Positions 1 to 7,329 of a DNA stretch of 64,000 nt are shown piece after piece. Where the stretch lies: assembly GCA_029194725.1 (NCBI GenBank), contig JARFXQ010000005.1, positions 1 through 64,000 on the forward strand. The letters run 5' to 3'. Every line of letters begins with the position of its first letter. Position 1 is the stretch's first letter. Both the position numbers and the translations under genes were made by a program. The notes beneath the pieces are model-generated. The model made no database searches. It was not told where the DNA came from and worked only from the letters and a program-made list of their open reading frames with translations. The stretch comes from Nitrospira sp. GTDB lineage: Bacteria > Nitrospirota > Nitrospiria > Nitrospirales > Nitrospiraceae.

Positions 1-151
1 CGATCTTCCGTCCCAACAAGCCACCCGTTGCATTGATGTCATCGATGACCATTTTGGCGACGTTCGCATTGGCTATGCCATAGGACGAGAGTGAGCCAGT
101 CATGTCGGTGATGACGCCCACCTTAATGGGTTGAGATGTTGATTTACTCAT
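1..151 (-). CDS. Periplasmic-binding-type ligand-binding protein, N-terminal part only
   Basis: The gene runs off the left edge, so only about 50 N-terminal residues are visible. They read M-S-K-S-T-S-Q-P-I-K-V-G-V-I-T-D-M-T-G-S and continue with S-S-Y-G and N-A-T-G-G-L-L-G-R-K. This is the opening of type I periplasmic-binding folds used by urea, amide and branched-chain amino-acid ABC receptors and by the cytoplasmic amide sensor AmiC. A good ribosome site (GAGGAGAAG) precedes the ATG. No signal peptide is visible, which is odd for an ABC receptor and leaves a cytoplasmic AmiC-like sensor possible. The ligand cannot be told from this fragment. Confidence 0.7.
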   Translation of the reverse strand, partial: MSKSTSQPIKVGVITDMTGSLSSYGIANANVAKMVIDDINATGGLLGRKI

Positions 152-313
152 GGGCTCTTCTCCTCTCGAGAATTGGTTTTTTGACGAAGGCCTACCGCTC
201 TGTCTCGGCCGCTGCGGCCTAAACGAGACTGTTAGCGTTGCCCTCAAAGCTGGTCGCGGGCCACGTGCAGGCTGGAGGCGATAGTGAAGTGGTCTTTCGG
301 TGTTTAAAGCCTC

Positions 314-1990
314 CTAGGATTGCGAATTGGAATTCTTGATCGCCTCCTTTAGGGATTTTTCAATTTTAGGAGGTAACGTGCGCACTCTTTCCTTCACTTG
401 ATTCGAGAAGCTCTCTAAGTACTTAATCATTGCTTCTTTCTCGTTCTTTTTGGCAGCGACAAGTACGGGGAGCATTACAAGACCTAGAAACAAAGTGGCG
501 GGGAGCAACCCAAAATTGCCAAATGCAAGTAGTAGTGGAGATGCAAAATAGCTGCCGGCTCTATTTAATACCGATCCCCAGCCTGCCTGCATAAGCTGAG
601 CATCGGCTTGAACGTGACTAATGTGATACTCGTGAACCTTGGCTGATAGCCGAATGACTTGTGCAAACTCGTGAAACGCCTCTAGTGTGCGGTGCACCTC
701 TGCCTGGATAGTCTTATTAATGATGCCTTGATCACCGTCCAAGTCCTTTAGAAAATCGTCTGTTTCCTTTTTCAAGGTGGCCTGTACCGCACTCGCGTTG
801 AAGACTCCTACATTCTCATTCACATAAGCCACTTTGTCTTTGCACCATTCGTCCACGACTGTTTCTAGGAGGCTCACACAGCGTTCTGGAAGGCGCGAGG
901 TTACAGATTCCCAGAAACCATGAAATATTTCGTTCCTGATGGCTTGGGCTCCAAATGTTTCAGATTTCACTCCGGACCGTAAGACTTTTTCTTCACTACA
1001 CACCGGAATACAGGCTACTTGATTGCCGAAGGCGTCCGTAATCACCTTAGAAAGTACAGTGAGTTCTTCGTCACTGACCATGTCGGACTTGGTAAAAATG
1101 ACCGTTACCTTATAGTTGTTTTGGATGAACCGTTTGATGATTTCGAGTTCGAAATCTTCGATGCGATGCGTCCCAGCTCCCACGCAAAACAAGATGGTGT
1201 GGAACCACTGCTCCACAGGTTTGTCTGTTCCTCGCTCCTTTAGTTCTTGTTCCAAGTCTGAAATCCAATCCTTGTGCTTGTCTAGCTCTAAGCCCCACGA
1301 GTCGAAGAACATCATGGGAATCCCGAAGCTCTCGAAAGGCTTCTTATGGAATCCTCTCGAAGTTACCGGCTTCCCAACGCCCGAACGGAATTCCGTTCTG
1401 CCGAAAAGATAATTGAGTAGGGTGCTTTTTCCGACACCAGTTTTTCCAATAACCACGACGTTGTAACGGCGTTCCATACTGTGCTCCTCCTGAAGTCTCG
1501 CCTCCAGGGCCTTGGGGTCCGGTATCCTTTCCTGAAGGCGTCGTCTAATCTCTTTCTGAACTGAATCTAAAAAACGTTCCCGTCGAGAAGGGGCCATGTC
1601 GAGGAGGGTTTCTTCTGGAGGATTGAGTGGCTGGAGATGAGACAGCTCTTTTGTGTCCACATACCCACAGGGACTGACGATAATAGGGAGAATATCCTTT
1701 TCTTCTTGGCCGTTAGACTCGATCAAGAACGGCAACTCCTGTTGACGAATAAAATCGGACGCCAGGAAATCTGCGCTGACCAGGAGCACTGCCACTTTAG
1801 CAGACTGCATCGCCGCTGTGATGTCTGCGTGCCAGTCAGAACCTGCCCGTATTCGGGTATCATCCCAGATCTCTATCTTGAACTCACTCTCCAGGGGTTT
1901 GAGGTGAACCCGGAGTCGATCAAGCCACTGTTTATCTCGATGGCAGTAGCTGATCATGATTTGCTTTTGTCGCGCTGGCTCATTCTGCAT
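314..1990 (-). CDS. TIR domain - GTPase fusion with C-terminal membrane segment (putative defence protein)
   Basis: 558 residues in three parts. Residues ~8-115 form a TIR domain: ISYCHRD at 13-19, then SADFLASDFI, then a glutamate near residue 85 (QQELP) where NAD-cleaving TIR enzymes carry the catalytic Glu. Residues ~175-360 are a P-loop GTPase: GKTGVGKST (182-190), DSWG (230-233) and TKSD (300-303) fit the G1, G3 and G4 motifs. The C-terminal third is helical with a hydrophobic segment around 480-515 that could cross or hairpin into a membrane. The start is supported by GGAG six bases upstream. TIR domains in bacteria commonly act in anti-phage abortive systems through NAD+ depletion; a GTPase sensor with a TIR effector is my inference. 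The nearby integrase and tRNA place it on a probable mobile island. Confidence 0.82.
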   Translation of the reverse strand: MQNEPARQKQIMISYCHRDKQWLDRLRVHLKPLESEFKIEIWDDTRIRAGSDWHADITAAMQSAKVAVLLVSADFLASDFIRQQELPFLIESNGQEEKDILPIIVSPCGYVDTKELSHLQPLNPPEETLLDMAPSRRERFLDSVQKEIRRRLQERIPDPKALEARLQEEHSMERRYNVVVIGKTGVGKSTLLNYLFGRTEFRSGVGKPVTSRGFHKKPFESFGIPMMFFDSWGLELDKHKDWISDLEQELKERGTDKPVEQWFHTILFCVGAGTHRIEDFELEIIKRFIQNNYKVTVIFTKSDMVSDEELTVLSKVITDAFGNQVACIPVCSEEKVLRSGVKSETFGAQAIRNEIFHGFWESVTSRLPERCVSLLETVVDEWCKDKVAYVNENVGVFNASAVQATLKKETDDFLKDLDGDQGIINKTIQAEVHRTLEAFHEFAQVIRLSAKVHEYHISHVQADAQLMQAGWGSVLNRAGSYFASPLLLAFGNFGLLPATLFLGLVMLPVLVAAKKNEKEAMIKYLESFSNQVKERVRTLPPKIEKSLKEAIKNSNSQS

Positions 1991-2146
1991 CAGTGACTCC
2001 GAACGCCTGCTGGCTGGAACGATCCCACCTGACCATTGGGTCTACAGACCGGCATAGTACGAACCTGCAATCCGTGTGTGGGCTCGTGATTCTTACGTAG
2101 GCCCGAGCACTTGTCAACATGTTCTCTGTGCGTAGGGCTTGAATCG

Positions 2147-2374
2147 TCAAGAGGAGGCATTCCCTTCGCTGCGGTTGTTGACCAGGACATACGTCTTTCG
2201 ATTCTCTTCCATCGCTTTCTTCACACGTTCCCCAGTGTCTCGCCGCATCTCTGGGAGTTCTTCCACTGTCTTGGTGTACGGCTCGGCTCGTTTCTTCGCG
2301 GCTTTATAGGTCATCTTGAGCGGCGTCAGGAGTCGTAAGAGGACAAATGGCGCCGTGAAGGGTTCATTCTCCAT
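2147..2374 (-). pseudogene. Possible C-terminal remnant of a DUF72 (YecE-like) gene
   Basis: A 75-codon reading frame whose last third (TYVLVNNRSEGNA) resembles the closing strand of DUF72 proteins, which typically reads VYVxFNN followed by G-x-A. The rest of that ~240-residue family is absent, so this would be a decayed tail. It sits beside a transposase scrap and the integrase, as expected for island debris. The match rests on one short motif, so the frame could also be chance. Confidence 0.3.
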
Positions 2375-2383
2375 GCCATTCTT

Positions 2384-2488
2384 TCATAGCCGAAGGGTTA
2401 AGGAAGAATCTGGCAGGTCCCGTGCCACCTGTGCGACGGAATGCCCTGACTTTCGGACTAACCGCACCGCATCTTCCTTAAACGAAAC
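2384..2488 (-). pseudogene. IS3-family OrfA fragment
   Basis: The frame contains VSFKEDAVRLVRKSGHSVA followed by QVARDL. That is the helix-turn-helix start of IS3-type OrfA proteins (F-K-x-x-A-V-x-L-V, then S-V-x-x-V-A-x-x-L). The expected S-x-x-T-L-x-x-W recognition helix is scrambled to PDSSLTLRL, and the frame stops at once. Neither the rest of orfA nor orfB is present. It is a short relic of an insertion sequence inside the integrase-side island. Confidence 0.55.
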
Positions 2489-2841
2489 GTCTCCGTATAC
2501 GACCGTCGTGTCTTCGTGCTCATGCTGTCCTCCGATGTCAGCGTTTTCCCACTTAGGGAGGTGTCTGTGAAATCGGGGGAAGTCCATGGGTACTCAGCAG
2601 TTGAAGGGTATGGTCTTTGACGGTCACTGTGGAGAAGCCTCTTGCCTTGGTGCGCCCCCCTACCTTTTCGGTATGGTGAAAAAATCTGGACCCTCTCATA
2701 AGTGCCACTCCTGAGAGTTGTGCGGAGCAGTCGGTCGGCTCACTCGTCCGAATGTATAAAGCATGACGTGAAAGGCTGCCGCACAGAAACGGGATTGAGA
2801 AGCATGAATGTTCGATGGGCGAGAACGAAGTAGGAGAATCC
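2489..2841. other. Stretch without a recognisable gene
   Basis: About 350 bases between the transposase scrap and the excisionase-like gene. Reading frames exist on both strands but none shows a family motif, a good ribosome site or sensible composition. It presumably holds the promoter of the excisionase-integrase pair; I see no clear -35/-10. Confidence 0.4.
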
Positions 2842-3117
2842 ATGACACTCTTAACAATTTTTGAGGCTGCGAAGTTTTTGAGGCTTACAAAACGGACCCT
2901 CTATCAGCGTGTCGATATCCCTCGGGTTCGCTATGGGCATCGTGTCACGTTTGTGCAGGAAGATCTTGAAAGTTGGGTCAGAAGCTTATGTGAGGGTGGT
3001 GTGGTGAAAGACCTCGATGAACAAGGAGAACCGTCGAAGCCCGTTGACGGCAGACCTGGCAAGGTCTACCATCAAAACCCTTTGTTTGTGTTACCTCGTC
3101 ATAAAGGCCTGCGATGA
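2842..3117 (+). CDS. Excisionase-like helix-turn-helix protein
   Basis: A 91-residue protein. Its N-terminus (LLTIFEAAKFLRLTKRTLYQ, followed by a strand and VTFVQEDLESWV) is the MerR/HTH_17 fold of excisionases and phage DNA-binding proteins. I start it at ATG 2842 because GTAGGAGAATCC sits just before it; an in-frame ATG 27 bases upstream lacks such a site. Its last four bases overlap the integrase start (ATGA), so the two are translationally coupled. The likely role is directing the integrase, as an excision factor or regulator. The C-terminal ~40 residues have no motif I recognise. Confidence 0.72.
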   Translation: MTLLTIFEAAKFLRLTKRTLYQRVDIPRVRYGHRVTFVQEDLESWVRSLCEGGVVKDLDEQGEPSKPVDGRPGKVYHQNPLFVLPRHKGLR

Positions 3118-4346
3118 ATATTCAGCGTATCAATACTCCCAAGGGAACACGATCGATTCTGACCTATTGGTATCGTGGAAAACGCTATCGACCGGTCCTT
3201 GGGTATAACTTGACGCTCGATCGTGAACGAGAGACTGCGCTCGAAATCATGACGGCGATTCATGCGAATTCATTGGAGCCGGAAACAAAGAAAGTGCCGA
3301 TCCCTCTTGCTGGACATCCTGCAACGATGACGTTTGCTGAATTTGTCCCCCTCTACCTGCAATATCTCAAAGCCAAACGGCCGAAGAGCGATGGGCGGAA
3401 TCACACCGTTCTCACGCACCATCTTATTCCGCATTTTGGCGACAAGAAGCTCTCGGATATCCGCCTTGAAGATGGATTGGCGTATCTGGAAAAGCGTCGC
3501 TCCGTCTTGATCGGCCCAGAGGATAAGAAACGACATGTGGCTCCAGGGACGATTGAGCGAGAGTGTGCCACTCTTATGGCAGTGCTGAATTTAGCCGTTG
3601 ATATGGACCATCTGGACAAGAATCGGCTCAAACGGTTGCCTGTGCCTGAATATGTGAAGCGCGAGCGGATTGTCGAAGGTTGGGAGCTGCTCAAAATCCG
3701 TGATGCCGCCTCACCGAACGTGTGGCGGCTTGCGGTGGCCGCGCTGCAGATCGGCCTTCGAGAAAACAAGCTGATTGAGATCCATGAAGAGTGGCTGTTG
3801 CAACGGGGAGACGGTTGGTGGCTCGTGCCGTCGCCAGGCCAGACGAAAATCAAAGGGGTGCCCAAAATGGTTCCTCTCAACAGTCTGGCTCACGAGGCGT
3901 TGTTCGGAAAAACTCCAAGAATTGGTGGGCGCTTCGTCCATCACTGGAAAGATGGGAATTCCTTCAAGCATACCTGGATGCGAACGTGTGAGCGGGCAGG
4001 GGTGCACGATCTGCACTTCCACGATCTTCGCCATACCTTCACGACCTGGCTCACACAATGTGGCGTCGATTACGCAGTGATCCAGACGTTAAAAGGTGAA
4101 CCGTTGCCTGGTTCGGCGAAGTATTACATTCACAATTGGAACGCGCGATTGCGGGATGCAGTGACACGGTTGGAATCGCTTACGAAGGCGGTTCTCAGCG
4201 GGGAAAACGATGTTCAGGTGCCAGTTACTGCCACTTGGGTGCCACTTGCCAGTGGGTCTGAATCTCTAAGTATGCGAAATGTGGTGCCGAGGGACAGAAT
4301 CGAACTGTCGACACCAGCCTTTTCAGGGCTGTGCTCTGCCAACTGA
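3114..4346 (+). CDS. Tyrosine-recombinase integrase of a tRNA-Phe island
   Basis: 410 residues. The N-terminal part is a SAM-like core-binding domain (MTFAEFVPLYLQYLKAKRPK), then the catalytic domain. Catalytic residues are visible: R in QIGLREN, the box HDLRHTFTTWL, and a tyrosine in AKYYIHN near the end. The usual LGH before the tyrosine is replaced by LKGEPLPGS, a variation seen in some families. The last ~20 residues are encoded by the antisense of the tRNA-Phe 3' half, so the stop lies inside the tRNA gene. This is typical of an integrase adjoining its own attachment site, and the true functional C-terminus may be earlier. It follows the excisionase-like gene with an ATGA overlap. Confidence 0.88.
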   Translation: MNIQRINTPKGTRSILTYWYRGKRYRPVLGYNLTLDRERETALEIMTAIHANSLEPETKKVPIPLAGHPATMTFAEFVPLYLQYLKAKRPKSDGRNHTVLTHHLIPHFGDKKLSDIRLEDGLAYLEKRRSVLIGPEDKKRHVAPGTIERECATLMAVLNLAVDMDHLDKNRLKRLPVPEYVKRERIVEGWELLKIRDAASPNVWRLAVAALQIGLRENKLIEIHEEWLLQRGDGWWLVPSPGQTKIKGVPKMVPLNSLAHEALFGKTPRIGGRFVHHWKDGNSFKHTWMRTCERAGVHDLHFHDLRHTFTTWLTQCGVDYAVIQTLKGEPLPGSAKYYIHNWNARLRDAVTRLESLTKAVLSGENDVQVPVTATWVPLASGSESLSMRNVVPRDRIELSTPAFSGLCSAN

Positions 4347-4357
4347 GCTACCTCGGC
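4282..4357 (-). tRNA. tRNA-Phe (anticodon GAA)
   Basis: A 76-nt cloverleaf on the minus strand. Acceptor GCCGAGG pairs with CCTCGGC, D arm GCTC/GAGC, anticodon stem CAGCC/GGCTG around loop CTGAAAA, T arm GACAG-TTCGATT-CTGTC. CCA is encoded. The anticodon is GAA. The 3' end points left, towards the integrase, so an element using the tRNA 3' end as attB would lie to the left. The integrase frame overlaps the 3' 65 bases on the opposite strand. Confidence 0.96.
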
Positions 4358-4548
4358 ACGGAAGGGATTCGATTGCTCGGCGTCGGATTGTTCCGATACT
4401 CGCGGGACCAGTCAACGTCTGCGCATCTTACCAAGATCGCACATCCGACTTCCACAACTTTTGCCTGCACGCAGGTTCCTTCTGGGTGGACGACTTGGTA
4501 TGAGTTTCCGTCACGTTTCGCAAACAGCGCGATGAGACCTAAAGGTGG

Positions 4549-5226
4549 TTAGACCGGTGTGGAGCGGGCATGGTGCGCGTGGACGAGGAGCTTTTGCCGA
4601 TTGGGTACGCCGACCTTGTCGAAAATGTTTGTCATGTGATGTCGGACCGTACTGTCACTAATCGATAATTGATAGGCGATGTCTTTGTTCGAGAGGCCAT
4701 GTCCTACCAAGCGGATAATCTCGCGTTCTCGCTCGGTCAAGGCGTCGGGCCAGGCAGGTGGCGGTGGGGCGGATTCCGCCTGCTTCGTGAAGGAGAGCCC
4801 GAGACGTATCTTCATCGCGCCCTCCCGTTCCACGGATGGCTGAGGCTTCGTGGTGGCATACAGCGCTTCAATCACAGCGAGCACGACTCCAGGTGGTTGA
4901 ACCTTGAGGATAATGCCGTCGACGCCGGAAGCAAACGCTGCCCGCGTGCGTTCTTGGTCCTCCATGCCGCACAACAACACGATCTTGCTGGTCGGGGTGG
5001 ACTCCCGTATCCGGTTGATGGTGTCGAGGACATTGCGCTCGGTCTCCAGGTCCAGGATGAACACGTCTGGTCTGTTCTCGGTGTGGAACTGATCAAGTTT
5101 CTGGTGTGAGTGCACAGTCATCGGGATAGTGGCGCTGCTTTCGAGAATTTTCTGTAAGCCCAACAACACGAGATACTGACTGCTGAGAATCGCGATCGTG
5201 AGGGTGGGCATAACCTCGCTGGACAT
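4549..5226 (-). CDS. NarL/LuxR-family response regulator with an incomplete acidic pocket
   Basis: 225 residues: a receiver domain (~8-125) and a LuxR-type HTH (LTEREREIIRLVGHGLSNKD then DSTVRHHMTNIFDKVGV) at ~160-215. The probable phospho-acceptor is the Asp in VFILDLE, and the conserved lysine survives in IILKVQPP. The usual acidic pair after the first strand is replaced by Ser-Ser (AILSSQY), so Mg2+ binding and phosphorylation may be altered. It is divergent from the EPS locus across a ~600-bp gap with a palindrome, so control of that locus is likely by position. No partner histidine kinase is adjacent. A start at the internal Met (MPTLTIA) is possible. Confidence 0.85.
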   Translation of the reverse strand: MSSEVMPTLTIAILSSQYLVLLGLQKILESSATIPMTVHSHQKLDQFHTENRPDVFILDLETERNVLDTINRIRESTPTSKIVLLCGMEDQERTRAAFASGVDGIILKVQPPGVVLAVIEALYATTKPQPSVEREGAMKIRLGLSFTKQAESAPPPPAWPDALTEREREIIRLVGHGLSNKDIAYQLSISDSTVRHHMTNIFDKVGVPNRQKLLVHAHHARSTPV

Positions 5227-5820
5227 GTTGTCTCCTGGTTCAAGATGGAAGATGGATACTAATGAAACTGTTCTCTATGGTGGGTTGCTTGCTCGTGTCC
5301 ATGTGGAAAGGATTCCGATTCCTAGACTGCCCGCTGTTCGATAATCTCCCTTCGCGCCTGGCTCGCGAACAGGGTGTTATTTCACCCATTGACTGGCCGA
5401 GATGATACCCCCTATTGGTAGGGGGCATGAAATTAAACCATCGCACGTGTCCAATTTGTTGAAAAGACTAAATTATTCTGATTTTATTGCCGATTGTTAT
5501 GACTCCCACGTTATGCATATATCAGGAAAACTTATTAATAGTGACGATTACCGCAACAAAAATAACACCTGCTACAGCTATTGAGTGGGATGGCCAATCG
5601 GTCCGACAAACGTGCTGGTGGCGACTACACGAAAACCCGACATTTATCTTATGGTCTAAGGCCGATGTTCCCTGGTACTAGTAGGGCCAATTGTTCCTGC
5701 TTCTCGCGGCTGAACAGCCGCATTTTTATGAAACGAGACTGGGGCTCACGGGGCGAAGCTATGATTACTGCTTATGAAGAAGAGCGCACTGAACGGTACA
5801 CACAGGTAAGGGTACCGGAT
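5227..5820. other. Long AT-rich leader between the response regulator and the EPS locus
   Basis: Nearly 600 bases with no convincing gene. It contains the perfect inverted repeat at 5408-5425 and an AT-rich stretch around 5440-5580, with TTGTTA and ATATAT about 17 bases apart near 5495-5523 as a weak promoter candidate. The frame of the NusG-like gene is open through its right part, but that part lacks family residues. I see no JUMPstart/ops sequence of the kind used by RfaH. Confidence 0.45.
5408..5425. promoter_or_regulatory. Perfect inverted repeat, possible NarL/LuxR-type operator
   Basis: CCCCCTA-TTGG-TAGGGGG is a perfect 7-bp inverted repeat, preceded by TA so that the left arm reads TACCCCC. 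NarL-type regulators bind heptamers of the form TACYYMT in inverted pairs, and the left arm resembles that pattern. It lies ~180 bp upstream of the response-regulator gene and ~400 bp upstream of the NusG-like gene. It could be an autoregulatory and EPS-control site; a simple stem-loop is the alternative. Confidence 0.4.
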
Positions 5821-6336
5821 ATGGAACAAGTAACAGCATCGAAGACCGACCGCCAATGGTACGCCGTTCAGACCTATTCTCGCCACGAGAAACAGGTGCG
5901 AGACCGATTGATGGCAGTGGGCATCGAACCCTTGCTACCCTTGGGCAAGCAATGCCGCCAATGGTCGGACCGCAAGGTCTGGACGACGCTCCCACTATTT
6001 AGCGGGTATTGTTTTGCCAACTTTGCGTTAGCCGGAAGTCTGGCCGTTCTCCAGGTACCGGGTGTCGCTCGGATTGTCGGCGCGTTGAAACCTGAACCCA
6101 TTCCAGCAGAAGAAATCGCCGTTCTGCAGCAAGTGTCGTCGGTCAACCGTATGATGGAACCCTGCGACTATCTGATCGAAGGCGCATGGGTAGAAGTGAT
6201 ACGGGGTCCTCTTGTCGGTCTCCGTGGCCAACTCGTACGACGGGCCAGTCACCATGGATTGGTGATCCGCGCCTCCCTCCTGCAGCGAGCTGCCCTCATC
6301 CACATAGGAACCGACGAGATTGTGCCTCTGCAGTGA
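5821..6336 (+). CDS. NusG/RfaH-like transcription antitermination factor
   Basis: About 171 residues from ATG 5821. The NGN domain begins RQWYAVQTYSRHEKQVRDRL and contains PLFSGYCFANF; the KOW-type C-terminal domain holds WVEVIRGPLVGLRGQLV. Specialised NusG paralogues (RfaH, UpxY, LoaP) help RNA polymerase read through long polysaccharide operons, which fits its place at the head of a ~35-kb co-directional locus. I chose 5821 for AAGGG eight bases upstream and because the protein then matches family length. ATG 5761 in the same frame is an alternative adding 20 unmatched residues. It probably acts on the operon that follows. Confidence 0.87.
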   Translation: MEQVTASKTDRQWYAVQTYSRHEKQVRDRLMAVGIEPLLPLGKQCRQWSDRKVWTTLPLFSGYCFANFALAGSLAVLQVPGVARIVGALKPEPIPAEEIAVLQQVSSVNRMMEPCDYLIEGAWVEVIRGPLVGLRGQLVRRASHHGLVIRASLLQRAALIHIGTDEIVPLQ

Positions 6337-6399
6337 ACCTTCCCTCTTCCCCTTCACCCATTCTACGGATATGGTATGACGACAGGGGAAATAGCACTC

Positions 6400-6681
6400 A
6401 TGTCCAAACTCCGCTTTACACGCGATCAACTACGAAGCATGATGTCGGAACTGGATGCCGGTCAGGTGACTAAAGAGGTCTCACGGCGGTATGGGATTTC
6501 TAGAAGCACCCTTTATCGGTGGCGAGCGAAGTTTGCCAAGGAACAACAACTGGATAGTCAAGAGCAGTTACGCTCACTTGAACGCGAACATCGACGGCTG
6601 AAAAGGCAATTTGCCGAGCTCACGCTTGATTACGCGACGCTCCGGGCAGCTTTGATCAGAGATGTGAGGGGAGACTGTTAG
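6400..6681 (+). CDS. Orphan IS3-OrfA-like helix-turn-helix protein
   Basis: About 93 residues: a transposase_8-type HTH (QVTKEVSRRYGISRSTLYRW) followed by a basic coiled coil (SLEREHRRLKRQFAELTLDY). This is the layout of IS3/IS911 OrfA, but no orfB, terminal repeat or other IS part follows. The intact frame lies between the NusG-like gene and the export lipoprotein gene, in the same direction. It may be a domesticated DNA-binding protein or the last intact piece of an insertion. AGGGG precedes ATG 6400; ATG 6376 in the same frame is an alternative. Confidence 0.65.
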   Translation: MSKLRFTRDQLRSMMSELDAGQVTKEVSRRYGISRSTLYRWRAKFAKEQQLDSQEQLRSLEREHRRLKRQFAELTLDYATLRAALIRDVRGDC

Positions 6682-6720
6682 AGAGAATCGACGACGGCTG
6701 TCATCTGGAGTAGCTATAGG

Positions 6721-7329
6721 GTGCGCACTTTATTCAACTGGATTCTCGTCGCCGCTGTAGTATTTGGAGTGGTGGGATGCACCGAAAAGAAGGTGGATTA
6801 CAAAGTCCACCTGCCGGAGCCGTCTGAATTTTTCCTTGGGCCGGAGGATGTGCTGAAAGTGACGGTGTGGAAGAGCCTGGATCTATCGGGTGAGGTGACG
6901 ATTCGGCCGGATGGCACGATCACCATGCCGCTTATTGGAGATGTGCCGGCAGCCGGTCTTACTGCCAATGTCTTGGCGAAGCGCATCGCCGAGCGACTTA
7001 CGGAATACATATCGTCACCGATCGTCACGGTTCAAGTGAAGGAGGTCAACAGCTATTTCATCTACGTGTTGGGGGAAGTCGTAAGGCCTGGGAAGTATCC
7101 GCTGAAGTCCTATGCCAACGTGATGCAGGGGATTGCATTGGCTGGCGGCTTCGCACCCTTTGCGAGCAAGAACAAGATCAAGGTGTTGCGAAATGTGAAT
7201 ACTGGTTCCGAAGGTCATGAAGAGAGACGCCAGATCGAAATTCCAGTGCGCTATGACGATGTTCTAATGGGCACCGCCGTGCCGGGAAATTTTGTCCTAC
7301 TGAGCGGCGATGTCATCGTGGTGCCGTAG
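6721..7329 (+). CDS. Polysaccharide export outer-membrane lipoprotein (Wza-like)
   Basis: 202 residues from a GTG start with GGAG nine bases upstream. A lipoprotein signal ends in VVGC (Cys ~20). The export domain follows (FFLGPEDVLKVTVWK, GEVTIRPDGTITMPLIGDV), then a SLBB-like domain (YVLGEVVRPGKYPLKSYANV). It is far shorter than E. coli Wza and matches the short export proteins of exosortase-linked EPS loci. Proteins of this family form the periplasmic/outer-membrane portal for the polymer. It is followed directly, with no spacer, by the barrel gene, so the two are probably co-translated. Confidence 0.9.
   Translation: MRTLFNWILVAAVVFGVVGCTEKKVDYKVHLPEPSEFFLGPEDVLKVTVWKSLDLSGEVTIRPDGTITMPLIGDVPAAGLTANVLAKRIAERLTEYISSPIVTVQVKEVNSYFIYVLGEVVRPGKYPLKSYANVMQGIALAGGFAPFASKNKIKVLRNVNTGSEGHEERRQIEIPVRYDDVLMGTAVPGNFVLLSGDVIVVP

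Noticed and set aside
207..219. GGCCGC-T-GCGGCC palindrome left of the TIR-GTPase
   Set aside because: Short, GC-rich, no T-run; could be chance, so not called as a terminator.
1..2841. Second copy of the tRNA-Phe 3' end (attL/attR)
   Set aside because: Looked for tggtgccgaggga and its complement; not seen in this part, so it is either outside or absent.
2553..2843. 96-codon minus-strand frame before the excisionase gene
   Set aside because: Low-complexity, no family residues, no ribosome site; overlaps the probable promoter region.
3401..3880. Long open frame antisense to the integrase
   Set aside because: Shadow of the integrase codon usage; no motif, no ribosome site.
5227..6720. JUMPstart/ops element for the NusG-like factor
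   Set aside because: GGCGGTAGC-type sequence not found in the leader or before the export gene.
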